A stretch of 64,000 nucleotides of DNA, taken from assembly GCA_022606135.1 (NCBI GenBank), contig JABYQN010000001.1, positions 3,596,001 through 3,660,000 on the forward strand, in the 5' to 3' direction. This DNA comes from Fomes fomentarius. Lineage: Eukaryota; Basidiomycota; Agaricomycetes; Polyporales; Polyporaceae. Below the pieces are notes generated by a model that was not told the origin of the DNA, did not search any database, and worked only from the letters and a program-made list of their open reading frames with translations. Each line of letters opens with the position of its first letter. The first letter of the stretch is position 1. A program made the translations under genes and the position numbers. Of the stretch, positions 23,543 to 34,794 are shown one piece after another.

Positions 23543-24043
23543 ATGCCGGCATTCTCGAGGAACTCGCTGAACGAGGCGACGTACAGCAAGCTGTTCAGGA
23601 GGTACCCCGCGCTGTTCGGGGTGCCGTTCGTGCTGCTCATCGTCGGCGCGTCCTTCGGCATGCAGCAGTTCACCCAGACCCGGTACGACCTGCACGCGCA
23701 AAAGGTCACTGCGGTACGCCCTCCTCTTACTCTGCGCTCAAGTTCGGAATTGGTGCGAACGTCTGACTGGTATGTGTGCATGGCAGCTGAGCAAGGAGCA
23801 AGAGCTGGGTCTGTCACAGAACCGGAGGAAGGTTGACGTCCGGGAGGAATACTTTGTGAGCATTCGCTGTCTGGCTGATGTCTCTCTACCAGAAGTACTG
23901 AGCTCATGTGCTTTGCAATGGTGCAGAAATTGGCTTCAGCCGCGGACAAGGACTGGGAGCCCAAACGCATCCAACGACCGAAGGGCCTCCCGGAATGGGG
24001 TGTACCTCCTCCTGAGCCCCCAGCCGACGCGAACAAGCCTTAA
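23543..24043 (+). CDS. COX16: Cytochrome c oxidase assembly protein Cox16
   Basis: Three exons, join(23543-23713, 23787-23855, 23927-24043), give 118 residues, the usual Cox16 size. One membrane segment lies at residues about 23-40 ('ALFGVPFVLLIVGASFGMQQF'), followed by the family signature 'TQTRYDLHAQKV', then 'LSKEQELGLSQNRRKVDV', 'REEYF' and 'DKDWEPKRI'. Cox16 sits in the mitochondrial inner membrane and helps assemble copper-loaded Cox1/Cox2 modules of complex IV. The start at 23543 was chosen because the extra 32 residues of the longer frame (from 23447) are not family-like, although a targeting extension cannot be ruled out. It is convergent with RPN7. Confidence 0.93.
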
Positions 24044-24258
24044 CGTGCCCGAATCCATCTTACTCACCCCGCAGACACGCTCAATATATCGTATCGATCT
24101 GGTTCCCCAATATTGTTGTACCATAGTCAATGCTCTCACCATCACACACACAGCTCTCGCATGGAAACCACACACGCCGTTGAGGTTTTGCAATGATACT
24201 TGTCTGGGGACTACCTACAATACATGGGCAAGGGGGCAGACTTGTGGTCCACACACGA

Positions 24259-25780
24259 TCAGTACAACACCTTGCTCAATCTCTGCACCGCGTTCAAGAG
24301 GATATCTCCCTGCCGAATCACCGTCTCGTACTGTGCGTTCTTCAACGACGGTCGATTGGTCTCCACGACCCCGTTCACCTTGTCGATCGTACAGTGTAGC
24401 CGCCCGGACGCAATGAAGCGCGACAGTTCACTAGAGTCGTGGCGTCGCGTGTGAGCGGGTAGTCAGGCCAGTGTAGCGCAGAGACGTACCTGTCAACGAA
24501 CTCGACGCTGACGCCGAACGACCGCGCGAGACTATCGAGCGTCAGACTTCGGTACGACTCGAGCAGCTGGTTGTATGCTAGGATGCGCATCTCGCGCACG
24601 TAGTATCGTGCGTGCGGCGCGAGGATCCGGTTGGGCTTCAGGTGTGTCTGTTCGAGTGCGGCTAGAGTATGTCACAGGGTTAGTGCAGGCATGCGAGAGA
24701 GCACAAGAGAAGCGCATACCGAGAGCAATGAAGAACTTGTCATAATGTGAGTCGTAAAGATTCTTCATGAGGTCGGAGAGGGTGGGAAGGTCAGGTAGGA
24801 CCTGGATAACTTCTGGTGCTGTGATGAGCTAGTGAATTCCATGAGTATATCTCATACGGCTCGAGGTTCAGATAGTAGAGTGTGACGTACCTTCTTCTTG
24901 AGGTCTGGTCTGTTAAGAGTGAGGGCGTTCGCAATGATCGTCGACGCGACGAAGTCGTTGTACGAGATCAGTTCAGTCGCGGTGAATGTTGAGAGCGCGT
25001 CGAGCAGTAGCTCGCCCCCACGCTTGAATTGTCGGATGGAGAGTAAGTGGAGGCCGCGGTACACCTTCAGTCGGTTTCTCCGATCCCAGTCACCGCCCTT
25101 CTCTACCAACCTACGCGCGCGTTAGAAATTTATACAGCATGGATTCTTGGAGGGCCACGGACGTACTCCTCTGCCTGCTGGAGATTCTGCGTGATGATAT
25201 CGTGGTCGCCGAAGAACAGTCCGATTCGGATGAGCGTGAGGACAATGTCTATCCTCGATCCCAACCCTGGTGTTTTCTCCAGTGCAAGTTTCTGCGCCTC
25301 AATGGCCTTCTCCTACGTACACAAAGAACGTTGAAAAATACACCGTCAGTATCATAGTAAGGGTAGCAAGTGACTGACAGCGAGCGCACACCTTGTCTCC
25401 GATCCTCGTCAAGTAGTTCGCGCGCGCACGCAACGCGTCCGCAATATCGGTCTCTCCCTCGGTCTTCTTCGCCTCCTCTAGCCTCTCCTCAATCTTGTCC
25501 AGTTCGTCCTTGTTCTCCGTCTCCATACGCTCAAGGAGTGATTGGTCCAGTGGCAAAGTGGATGTCGAAGTGACTATCCGGTAGTACGGCGCCATCTCTG
25601 ATATCTCAAGTCAGCACCTCATACATCATGCAGCATCGTCTACGCACGGTCAGCCTGGATGCCCTCCAGCAGGGACTTGCGCGCATTCTCGTGGAGGTGC
25701 GCGAGGGTTGGGGAGGAAAGGACGAAGTAGTCCTGCGCAAGAGAGAGATTCGGGATAGGAAGCACCGCGTCTTCAGCCAT
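24259..25780 (-). CDS. RPN7: 26S proteasome lid subunit Rpn7 (PSMD6)
   Basis: Seven exons, complement(join(24259-24430, 24490-24661, 24720-24828, 24891-25110, 25167-25312, 25392-25597, 25648-25780)), give 385 residues, matching the family's usual length of about 390. The N-terminus reads '[16 protein letters not shown]'. The TPR-like middle ('[20 protein letters not shown]', '[20 protein letters not shown]', '[12 protein letters not shown]') leads into the PCI domain ('[20 protein letters not shown]', '[14 protein letters not shown]', '[20 protein letters not shown]'). The end is a helix '[15 protein letters not shown]'. Rpn7 is one of the PCI scaffold subunits of the proteasome lid and contacts Rpn6 and Rpn3. 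It is transcribed away from RPN6, its direct partner, across a 286-bp promoter. Confidence 0.95.
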
Positions 25781-26066
25781 GTCGCCTTCTTTTCCTTAGT
25801 ATAGACGCGAGTACGACAATTTCCACAGCGAGCAGAGCGATAATACGACGAGGAAAGGCTGAGGACGAGGCGGGGATGGAGACTTGGGCAGGCGCCTACA
25901 AGCGACGCGTCAGTACCGCGAAGGTTCCCACGCTGCTCGACGCGTCACCTCGCGTTCTTGGAGGAAGACAAGGACTGTGCCTCTGCCGTCTGTCCTCTCT
26001 TCGTCTAATATCTGCACCTTGCTTGTCGACCAACTACGTGATTGAATTACACCTACCATTCTGACG
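25781..26066. promoter_or_regulatory. Bidirectional RPN7-RPN6 promoter with two GACGCGTCA boxes
   Basis: The 286 bp between the two start codons carry two identical 9-mers GACGCGTCA, at 25904-25912 and 25939-25947, each with the palindromic core ACGCGT. This core is the MluI cell-cycle box bound by MBF in ascomycetes; whether that factor acts here is inference. The yeast proteasome element GGTGGCAAA was not seen. The right half, including the RPN6 leader, recurs in degenerate form before both RPN6 pseudogenes. Confidence 0.6.
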
Positions 26067-27957
26067 ATGGCGACCAAGCAAGAGCTGTTCGCACAGGCGG
26101 AGTCTGTCTCGGAACCTGCGCGCAAGGAGGCACTCTACAAACAAATCTTGGGTGAGCTACGACGGAATATGGAGGGATGGATTGAGATGACTTAACGCGT
26201 CTCACAGCATCACCGATAAACGAGCACGCACTTGTGGAGGAGAAGGAGGCGGATCTGCGGCACCAGGAGAGTGCACTCGTGAAGCTCGGACAACTGTACC
26301 GAGACCAGAAGTATGTCCGTGTGACTGCCTGATCATATGCACGCTCAGTTTGCTTTCGTAGTAATGCGAAGGGCGTTGCGGAAGTCATAACGTCCTCGCG
26401 CTCGTTCGTCTCGTCGACCGCGAAGGCAAAGACGGCCAAGCTCAGTACGTTCCTAACTCAGCGGCCGCGTCCTCTCGGAGTTGCGAATCTGACGCGAAAT
26501 GCTAGTCCGGACACTCCTCGATTGCTTCAGCGCCATCCCCAACAGCCAGAAGATTCAAATTGATGTCTTGCTGGAGAACATTCAGTGGGCGAAGCGAGAA
26601 AAGCGGATATTCCTCAAGCACAGTCTGGAGACTCGACTAGTGGGCCTGTGAGTACTTCGACCCCTTGAGAGATATAGTCATGTGAACATGCCAGCTTGGT
26701 TGGCACCATGGTACAGGCAACTCGACACACAACAATACAAACCCGCACTCGCCCTCATCGACACCCTTCTCACTGAACTGAAGCGGTTAGACGACAAGAT
26801 GGTACTCACCGAAGTCCACCTGCTCGAAAGTCGTGTATACCGCGGCGTCGGTAATCTCTCCAAATCCAAGGTAGGCACAATAGACGATGCTACCATGTTT
26901 GCATGTTAATGACCAGCACTCGCGCAGGCTGCACTGACTTCCTCGCGAACAGCCGCGAATTCAATATACTGTCCGCCACACCTCCAAGCACGTCTCGATC
27001 TCCAGTCCGGTATTCTACACGCGGAGGACAAGGACTACACGACCGCATACTCCTACTTCTACGAGACGTTCGAGAACCTGAGCACACAAGACGACCCGAG
27101 TGCACTCGGCGCGCTCAAGTACATGCTTCTTTGCAAAGTCATGCTGAACCTGGTATGTTGCGAACATACTGCTCATCACACCACTTTGTGCTGATCATGG
27201 CAACTGGGGTGTGTAGCCAGAAGATGTAACGTCTCTGCTGTCCATCAAGCTTGCATCGAAGTATGCGCAACTACGAGACGTCGAGAGTATGCGCGCCATC
27301 GCGCGGGCACACCAGAAGCGGAACTTGGCAGACTTCGAGAAGGCGCTGAAAGATTACCAGCAAGGTACGGTAGCCAAGTGTCGAAACGTACAGAAATGCT
27401 GACACATTCCGTCACTCAGAACTATCGTCTGACACGACCATCCGCACACATCTATCCGCGCTGTACGACACGCTACTGGAACAGAACCTGCTCCGTATAG
27501 TCGAGCCCTACTCGGTCGTCGAGATCGAGTACGTCGCGCAGCAAGTCGGGCAGGGTCGGCAGGCAGTGGAACTGAAGTCCGTCCTTCATTTTCACTCTCA
27601 CCAATGACGTAGTGCGGTGGTACTAATTCAGGAAACAGGCTCTCGCAAATGATCCTCGATAAAGTGTTCCACGGGGTGCTGGACCAGGGTCGTGGGTGCT
27701 TGTTGATCTTCGAGGAGCCAGAGGCAGATGTACGTCGCCCATGTCGTCTGACGAGTGTGTCTATGTCGATGCTGATCTTTCGTGTCTGTGCTGCTAGCCG
27801 ACGTATGGTGCCGCTATCGATACTCTGGAGCAGGTTGGGAACGTCGTGGACTCGTTGTACGCAAAGGTAATGCCGCCGTACTGCTCTCTCTCGCGTGCAA
27901 GTCCGATAGCTGATCATCACTCTGGCTCTGTGTGTGTAGACTGTAAAATTAGCATGA
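26067..27957 (+). CDS. RPN6: 26S proteasome lid subunit Rpn6 (PSMD11)
   Basis: Eleven exons, join(26067-26151, 26208-26310, 26362-26444, 26506-26647, 26717-26870, 26928-27152, 27217-27364, 27420-27576, 27639-27729, 27798-27866, 27940-27957), give 424 residues, the normal Rpn6 length. Family blocks include '[20 protein letters not shown]', '[20 protein letters not shown]', '[19 protein letters not shown]', '[19 protein letters not shown]' and the PCI-domain end '[20 protein letters not shown]', '[20 protein letters not shown]' and '[16 protein letters not shown]'. Rpn6 braces the lid against the core particle. The last coding exon is only 18 nt, ending in TGA at 27957. This is the intact parent of the two pseudogenes at 31847-32415 and 43212-44225. 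Confidence 0.95.
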
Positions 27958-28308
27958 GTGCCCCTATCGCATTCTCTTTCACTCTAGTTCGTGTTGTGTG
28001 ACAGCACCCCGAGTGAGGATCGATGTGATCTATTCCATATCGACTCAAGCATGTCGTCATGCACGGTGATGGAGTCACCAGCATTTCCTGAACTGCCTTG
28101 GTATGCCTAGACTTAAGCCCCGACTATTGCATCCTTGGTGGGTATGCCAGATAATACTTCTCTCCCATCACCTCAGCACCATGTTAGAAATTCGTACTTG
28201 TCTATCGACACATCAGGTATGTCACGGAACCATGGTTTCTATACGACGCTTCTGCAACAGCAATGACCTTTGGTATGCGTAGAGACACTTGGATGAGATA
28301 TAACGATG
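27958..28308. other. Convergent spacer RPN6 / family gene A
   Basis: About 350 bp between two tail-to-tail genes. No open frame or repeat was recognised. The same tail-to-tail arrangement recurs in the two degenerate copies of this block. Confidence 0.5.
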
Positions 28309-29297
28309 TCACTCGGACTGTGCTCTCGGAAGTCTTGCGAGCAATTCCCTCCCAAAGACCATCTCTGCGTCATACGGTTTGCACTCGAAATTGCTGAGGA
28401 TGAGAGTAAACTCTCCCGATGAGTTTGAAATATGGGATGGAACATACCTGGGATTGAAACCCGTGTAACAGCAATACCACTTGGCCCCCACATCCACACT
28501 ACTGTCCAGCTCTATAAGAGATCGTTGACAGACCCGCACGGCCTCATGAAGTTCCTCCTCCGCCGGCCACTGACGCTCGTTCCATCTGCGGCGGCTTCTG
28601 TCCCAGTCCTTGTCGCGACAACCGGTGTACAAGAGGGAGCAAATCCTGTCGCCGAGGCACCTGGAAACTGTTTCTCCCCCGGTCACGCAGAAATCATAGC
28701 TGATTCCTGCTTCTCCCAACTTCCGATTCAAGTACCATAAGATGTAATCGTCGTGACCATCCACCGAGTACTCCTCCTTCCAGCTCAACGTTTCACCTTG
28801 TGTTGTTGTCTCCTTCTTGGAGCCTTGCGCTCCTTCTCGTGGCGGCCCTAGCAGTTCCTTCACGTGCTGGTCTTCTTCGTCGTCGTCGTCAAAATCGTAA
28901 ACATCGTTGTCCACCGAGTCAAGTCCCTCCGCCTCCCAAACGTCATGGCACAACTTCCCGATGGACATGACTTTGTCCCTGGGAAGGAAAATGCCGTAAT
29001 GGAACTGGGGAATGGGGCGTGCCATTGGAGTCTGATCGTCATTGATGTTGCTGTGGAGAGCTTTGATGTAGTCAAGGGGAAATTCCTCCCAAGACCATGG
29101 GGGCGGGAGCTTCTCCGCATATTCGAGGTACCTCTGAGGAGTATCCACGTCATCAAATTTGGACCGCAACCACTGGCATGACCACCACGCAGTGTACTGA
29201 CCGCCTTAGCTCTCGGAAAGTCCGCTTTGTTCATTTGAACCCCATCAGGAGTGAACTCGTAGCGTATTTCAAATCCTTGATCTTGGTTGTGTTCCAT
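28309..29297 (-). CDS. Unrecognised 'FHYG/WYFD' family, member A (intact)
   Basis: Three exons, complement(join(28309-28393, 28448-29133, 29202-29297)), give 288 residues. I do not recognise the family outside this window. Conserved blocks shared with the four other members are 'RYLEYAEKLPPPWSWEEFP' with 'LDYIK' (after a phase-0 intron), 'PQFHYGIFL', 'DRICSLLYTG', 'WPAEEELHEAVRVCQRSL', 'KWYCCYTGFNP' (just before a phase-2 intron) and the last exon 'KPYDAEMVFGRELLARLP'. Residues about 120-135 are an Asp/Glu run. There is no signal peptide or membrane segment, so a soluble intracellular protein is likely. Both intron positions and phases match the paralogues, which supports the model. It is tail to tail with RPN6 and looks functional, with no stops or frameshifts. 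Confidence 0.75.
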
Positions 29298-29995
29298 GTT
29301 AAGTGCACAGGTCGACGTGTGGTGAGTATGATGATGGAACTTGGACAGCACAATCGTCTCTTTTAATCATGAATGACAGACGCTCATGTTGCCGCCCGAA
29401 AGAGAGTATGCAATCTCACAAGAACGCCACGTTTACTGCACCTCATCCCACTGTGCACAGGCTCGACCAATGCCAGTGTATCAACAATTCGTTGCCGCGT
29501 CCACCTCTTGTGGGCCAAATTCCGGCGCCGCACTGGCGTGGGGCACTGACCTAGCACTGACCGCGTACGTAACGTGAGGTTCCACGATTGCCAAAACGTG
29601 GTGATGGCGTGAGGCAATTCAAGCACGCCGCGCTGCGGCGCCCTAGGCATTAAGTATTGTTGCGTGACAATGGGAACGATTAGACTGTTTCATTATCCTC
29701 TCTTTGGGATTTTTGCCGACAGCAGGTGTTCCGCCACGATACTAGCCTGTGAGGCGAACCTCAACTGAGTAAGTACCTAACTGTCACCGCAGCAGTGGGT
29801 GTGAACCTTCTAGTGGAGCAGGGGAAGCGGCTAAGTCGAAAAGAAGCTCCTCAGTACCGTGACAACGCCCCAGGTGACCACTTGAGAATGAGTATAAAGC
29901 CTCTGGACGGAGTCTGTCTTCGGTATACATTCTCAACTTCATCATTAGTCGACCTCTTACCAAGCGAGACAAATATCTACTTCAAAAGCAACAGT
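29298..29995. other. Intergenic, divergent promoters
   Basis: About 700 bp between family gene A (minus) and the nuclease-like gene (plus). It contains TATAAA at 29893-29898 for the plus-strand gene. No other feature was recognised. Confidence 0.5.
29893..29898 (+). promoter_or_regulatory. TATA box of the PD-(D/E)XK gene
   Basis: TATAAA, 98 bp upstream of the ATG at 29996. The upstream continuation of the reading frame (from 29795) crosses this box, so the ATG at 29996 is the better start. Confidence 0.6.
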
Positions 29996-31553
29996 ATGCC
30001 ACCACGAAGTAGCCGAGCTTCTGCCGCTAGAGGACCTGAGGAAGGGGAAGATGAAACAAGGCCTGATCGAGACTCTACACGTATCATCCAAGAAGCACTT
30101 GACAGTCCATCGGTGAGAAATACTTCTGTCTTTGAGGTGGCTGCATGTAACATGGTGCTGAAGATATTGCGCCATATCCTCCAGTTGATTGTGGTGACAC
30201 AGGCAGTACGGGAAAAGATGATCACGAATGCAGTATTGAGGATACTAGAATCCCCTTGCCAGGAGATACACACCAGTAGTCTTACACATGACCTACTCAC
30301 ATTCATGGTGCTTTGCTCTCAAGGTGGTGAGTACTATCTCCGGGATTTCGCCAACTTGAAAGAACGGAATGATGACATGTGGTCTGGCAAAGCAAACATC
30401 ACAATGAGGATGGAGTATCCATATAAGAACCCGGAAACAGGCAGGTCATCCAAACCGGACTACACTATGCTCTGCATGGGTCGAAGTGTTCAATTCGAGT
30501 GCAAGCCTTACAATACCCTACAGTCAGAACATGCCAGTGAAAAACTGTCGTTCTCTTCGAAGCAGTGGCGTCAGCGTGCCGTCAAACGAACAACGGAAAC
30601 ATTCTACCAGATTTGCGAACAGGCCTGGCATTTCTTCATGGACAATCCTGGCGTCCATTTTTACCACCACTATATCGTCTGCGGGTGGTTCTTTACCTTG
30701 CTGCAAGTCAGACGCCCCACAGAGAAATCCCTCGAAAATGCGGCCAAGAAAGACTCGTTGCTACAAAGAAATCCGGCGGGGTACTCCCAATCATCTCTTG
30801 TGAAGCAGTTGCAGGATGCACTTGCTGAGACATTGAGAACTCTGTTGATTCCACGTGTACTTGCCTTTGGAGAAAAAATGGTGAGGTACAAGAACAAACC
30901 CAAAGGGCCGGATCGACGTGAGGACGACGAAGAACTGGAAGACGACGATGAAGAACTTGAAGATGACGATGAAGAACTTGAAGACAATGACGACGACACA
31001 CCACAAGATGCAGACCCAAGCACTGGACTCGAAGGAGGAGTAGATGAGGGTGTGGTAGAGAATGACTGCGCAGATGTGCTACCAGACAACGATGAGACCC
31101 TCCATATGATTGAAAATGAACTCTTCCCCAGAAGCTTGCGGACTGCCTTATACCCGACAGCTAGGGATGCAAAAAGAGACTTGCAGGAGTCATGGCTCAA
31201 AGTCATGGATCCAAGAATGGTATCGGATGCTGCTAGGCGGGTAAGTGTGGTCAGACCTTTCCCTGTACAGTTGAACATGACTAAGTAGATTTGTTGTGTT
31301 GCAGGAGGAGGGCAAGAAGGCTTTTGAACTGAAGAGGCGCGATATCGTGAAAGAGTGCAGAGTACTGCTCAAGGATTTCATTAAGGAGTCTGACTTAGAG
31401 AAGGAAGCAGCTGCCCTGCAGAGGAATATGGATAAGAAGGACAAGTCTTATCATCCAGCTCTCAAGAAGGAGGCGGTGGAAAAACTTCAGCGGCGTTTTC
31501 TTGTCCCACGCGTTGGAGCTGGAGGATATGCGAGCATGCGTTCCCCCACCTAA
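29996..31553 (+). CDS. Putative PD-(D/E)XK nuclease-like protein, agaricomycete accessory type
   Basis: Two exons, join(29996-31240, 31305-31553), give 497 residues. A segment 'KPDYTMLCMGRSVQFECKP' carries P154-D155 and E168-x-K170, the layout of the PD-(D/E)XK nuclease fold: an acidic residue on one strand, then ExK on the next. Residues 1-35 are charged and probably disordered; residues about 305-340 are an acidic run with three identical 7-residue repeats (DDEELED); the C-terminal exon is a Lys/Glu-rich helix region. Nuclease-fold proteins of this kind are common and variable in agaricomycete genomes and have been linked to mobile or defence-like genes; the role here is unknown. No transposase or terminal repeat was seen nearby. 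Activity is inferred from the motif only. Confidence 0.6.
30923..30985 (+). repeat. Three 21-bp in-frame repeats (DDEELED)
   Basis: Three tandem 21-nt units encode the heptapeptide DDEELED three times in the nuclease-like gene; units 2 and 3 differ by very few bases. The length is a multiple of 3, so copy-number change keeps the frame. Confidence 0.85.
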
Positions 31554-31846
31554 GTGGCGATCGCGACTGGTCATAACGACGATATGACACGGGCTTTACT
31601 TTATCGTGTTCTACTATGTCAATGATCCTATGATGTTTTCATCTTCGAGATTGTACGCCTGATCGATACGTGGATACGGCATGATCCGAGCCTACCAAAT
31701 TTGACACGGGTTCATATTGAATATTGACAGCTACTCCGTTCACGCTGACACGGTCTGGGTATGAGAGTAAAAGCTACCCCTCAGAACAAGTACGAGTATC
31801 GGCCGAAATGGTCTTGACTCCTGCCAGTGAATATGTACATACATAG

Positions 31847-32415
31847 TTTCCCACACTGCTCGACGCGCCAACTCGCGTCCTTCCAATCAGACGAAGACAG
31901 ACTCTACTATCTATCCCCTCTTAGTTTGATATCTGTGTCTAGCTGTCGGCCAACTAGGTGGCTTGAAATCCGCACTACCCCGATGATGGCGGCCAAGCAA
32001 GAGCTATTCACACAGGCAGAATCTATCTTGAACCTGTGCGCAAAGTATACTCTACAAACAGATCCTCGGTGAGCTACGACGAGCTATATAGGGATGAGTT
32101 GAGATGGCTTCAATCACTAGGAGAGGAGCTTGGATAGCTGTACCGAGACCAGAAGTACGTCCGTGTGGCTGTCTGGTCTTACTGCATGCTCAACTTGCTT
32201 CTGTAGTAACGGGAAGGTTGCGTAAGTTCTCACATCGCTCGTTCGTCTCGTCGACCGCGAAGGCAAAGACGGCCAAGCTCTACTCAGCGCCCGCGTGCTC
32301 TCGGAGATGCGAATGCGGGAATGCTAGTCCATATAATTCTCGATTGCTTCAGCACCACCCCCAACACTGGAGTATCATTAGCGCTGCGATCCCTTGAGAG
32401 ATTCATACTGATGTT
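31847..32415 (+). pseudogene. RPN6 pseudogene 1 (5' part, introns retained)
   Basis: From about 31847 the sequence follows the RPN6 upstream region ('tttcccac.ctgctcgacgcg', matching 25925-25945), the leader, the start (ATG at 31986, then 'KQELFTQAES'), intron 1, the end of exon 2 ('CTGTACCGAGACCAGAA'), intron 2, exon 3 ('[14 protein letters not shown]'), intron 3 and the start of exon 4 ('CTCGATTGCTTCAGC'). It then jumps to a remnant of intron 4 ('ccttgagaga') and fades. A one-base deletion in exon 1, loss of most of exon 2 and further indels prevent translation. Retained introns and promoter show DNA-level duplication, not retroposition. The upstream GACGCGTCA has become GACGCGCCA. Confidence 0.88.
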
Positions 32416-33705
32416 TGAAATAACAACTCGACCGAATACTTCAAGGGTGGTTAGATCCTGCGAGGCCGCAGCGCTCGCTTCAATCGCCTACTATGTACAG
32501 CTGAGGAGGCATGAAGGCGAAGGAAGGGCAACGCTTGCGCCGCATTGTAGAGTTGTGAACTTTCGCTTAGTGTAAGTCGCGGTGATCAGGTGACATCTTA
32601 CAACGTCGGGCAACGGGACCACGAATAGAGTATGAAGAAACCGACATCATGACCTGGAAGCCAACGGACAGGTCTGGTAAGTGAAGCAACGGTGCTAATC
32701 ATGTTCAACCACGGACTCGATGAAGTCGCTGGCGGGATTGCATCCTCAATATTCATCATTTTCCGATAGCAATCATGTGGGAATCGGTAGCTTTGATCGT
32801 GTAGTAGGTTCGCATTCACTTTGTCAACGAGACTCAAGCTCAAGACCTGGCATAGCACCACATAAGTTTGGGCCTACTAGTAGGACTACCCACACCCAAG
32901 TGTTCGAAGTACTTCTCGATGCGCTTCAGGATCGGTTTGCGTCTCTCCCTGATTACGGAAGCTGAGTCGAATGCTATACACTACTTGTACACCGGCCGTT
33001 CGTTGAAAACCTCGTAGGTACCACACACATCACCTTGGGCAGAGAGTCATCAGCCCAGAGATAGAGGCATTATCATCGTTACGGATACCGAGGCGGAGCT
33101 CTGCTTTGTTTTCTTCTGATACAGCGTCGCGAAGCTGTTTGTAGGTGAATGGAAACCCGTAATGTATGGGGCGACCGGATAGCGCAGACCATGTGGAGGG
33201 TAGCTCTTGTTATGAATGACATATGTGGAGCCGGTTATGCATAGAGCTCGTGAATTTTTTCTCTCCCTGTATGTAATGAGACTTACAATTTATACGCTCA
33301 AGTTTGTGTTGATCGTCGGATCAAGGCTTGGGTCATACAGACTCGTGGGAATCCAGGGACTCGTAATGTCGATGGCAGTGGTGGCAAGGTTTGTGAATCA
33401 CGTTGACGCGCGCCGGCTCTTCCGGGACGAGGCTGTGCGTCTCGCACTGGTTGACTGAAATTTGCCCCTCCTCCTGAGTCCTCCTCGCTCTCTAATTCCC
33501 ATTCTGACGCGATGTGCGTGCAGGTGACTCAATATCCACCCTGGTGCTTTGGATTGTACGCCGTCTTTACTCGACCAACCCAGGCCTCTCCTATCAATTC
33601 GCTATCCTGAGCTCACTATGTCCTCACCGATGCATGTGTCGAGCCGGGAACTTACATAGTACTCATGCAGCCCATACTGTGATACATCAATGTATCAATG
33701 TACAT
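32416..33705. other. Intergenic, degenerate, no supported gene
   Basis: About 1.3 kb between RPN6 pseudogene 1 and family pseudogene B, the position equivalent to the RPN6-gene A spacer but longer. Short frames (for example 32720-32965 and 33216-33458) have no domain. It may contain further decayed duplicate sequence that I could not align by eye. Confidence 0.4.
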
Positions 33706-34794
33706 CTACGTACTGCATGATGCATACGATGCACATACAGACATCAGTTTTAAGAAGAGTTCTTCATCGTAGTCGTCGTCATCTCCCATGCCTGCTTTCT
33801 TGCCCTCTTCCGCAACCTTTTCCGCACGAGACGCGTCTATACGGGACAGCCAGTCCGGATCGATCTGGGACAGTAGCTCTCTTCCAACCACTCTTTCTGC
33901 ATCGAGTGGGCCCCATTTGCATAATCTTCGCATGTCAGTCACGGTCAGCTATGGATTCAATTCGTGATATGCGACTAGCCACGTACGCAGGGCTAAAGCC
34001 TATTCGATCATAATATAACATGGCCTTCTCCTCTTTCTGGAGTTCTTCTTGACAGATAGCCTCGGCACGACGAAGAGACTGCTCGTCTGGCCAGCGTTCC
34101 TCTGGGTTCGTCCATATGTCCAGAGCGCCAATATAGATGAACGAACAGACCATGGAGTTTTCACCGCCCGCCAGTGCCTGTCCCCTGGTAACCATTACGG
34201 TCAACGTCTCCGCCGCGAGTTTACGGTTCAACCACCAAGTGATATACCTAGTCAACATGGGGTCCGATCCTGGCTCTGCATATCCGTCATCTTCCTCCTC
34301 CTCGAGCCCATCGATATCGCCAGCAATTTGCTGCTGTCGCCATCTGCCGTATGCGTATCCCTGATCTGGATACACGCTGAGAAATTCATGACCGAGGTTC
34401 CTGCCAAACGTTTCGACTTGCCCGTCTGAGAGGAAGAGGCGGTGTGTACTTCTGACGCTGGTTCGGGCCGCTAGTGCGATAAGCTTCGAGTTGAAGTGAC
34501 TTAATGTAATCGCCGCCGGGGAATTCATCCCACTCCATCGGACGGAGTTGCTGGCCATACTCCCCCCTCTATACATGAACGGCAACGCCATCGTTAGCTA
34601 GCTTCATCGTTGCCTGCGAACCGTGTGGCACTTGCCATCCTACGAGCTGCAAGACACCTAGGAGTGAGGACGTCCAGGGTTCCCTCGATAAACTCGTTGT
34701 AGATATCAACCTCCTTCTCGCTGATCAGTAGGTGAGAATCAGAAGAGTCTCCGGCTGGGTCGTCTGGCAGCATGGTGTCTTCCAAAAGTTCCAT
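33706..34794 (-). pseudogene. Unrecognised 'FHYG/WYFD' family, member B (frameshifted)
   Basis: The last exon (33706-33925) and the main exon (33987-34568) align with gene A. The main exon starts after TAG with 'RGEYGQQLRPMEWDEFPGGD' plus 'YIK', later has 'MVCSFIYIG', 'WPDEQSLRRAEAICQEEL' and 'AMLYYDRIGFSPA', and the last exon has 'KWGPLDAERVVGRELL'. The final intron uses GTACGT at phase 2, as in member E. Between 'YIKSLQLEAYRTSG' and 'RLFLSDGQVETFG' (near 34435-34450) the reading frame changes by one base with no workable intron, at the place where other members have 'P.FHYG'. A possible first exon starts at the ATG at 34794, but no good phase-0 donor was found. I therefore call it a pseudogene; a sequencing error is the alternative. 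Confidence 0.7.

Noticed and set aside
30700..31300. Minus-strand Ser-rich frame opposite the nuclease-like gene
   Set aside because: Its Ser run is the antisense of the acidic GAA/GAC repeats; a shadow.
31847..32415. Retroposed RPN6 copy
   Set aside because: Introns and promoter sequence are still present, and no poly-A tract is seen, so a DNA-level duplication explains it better.
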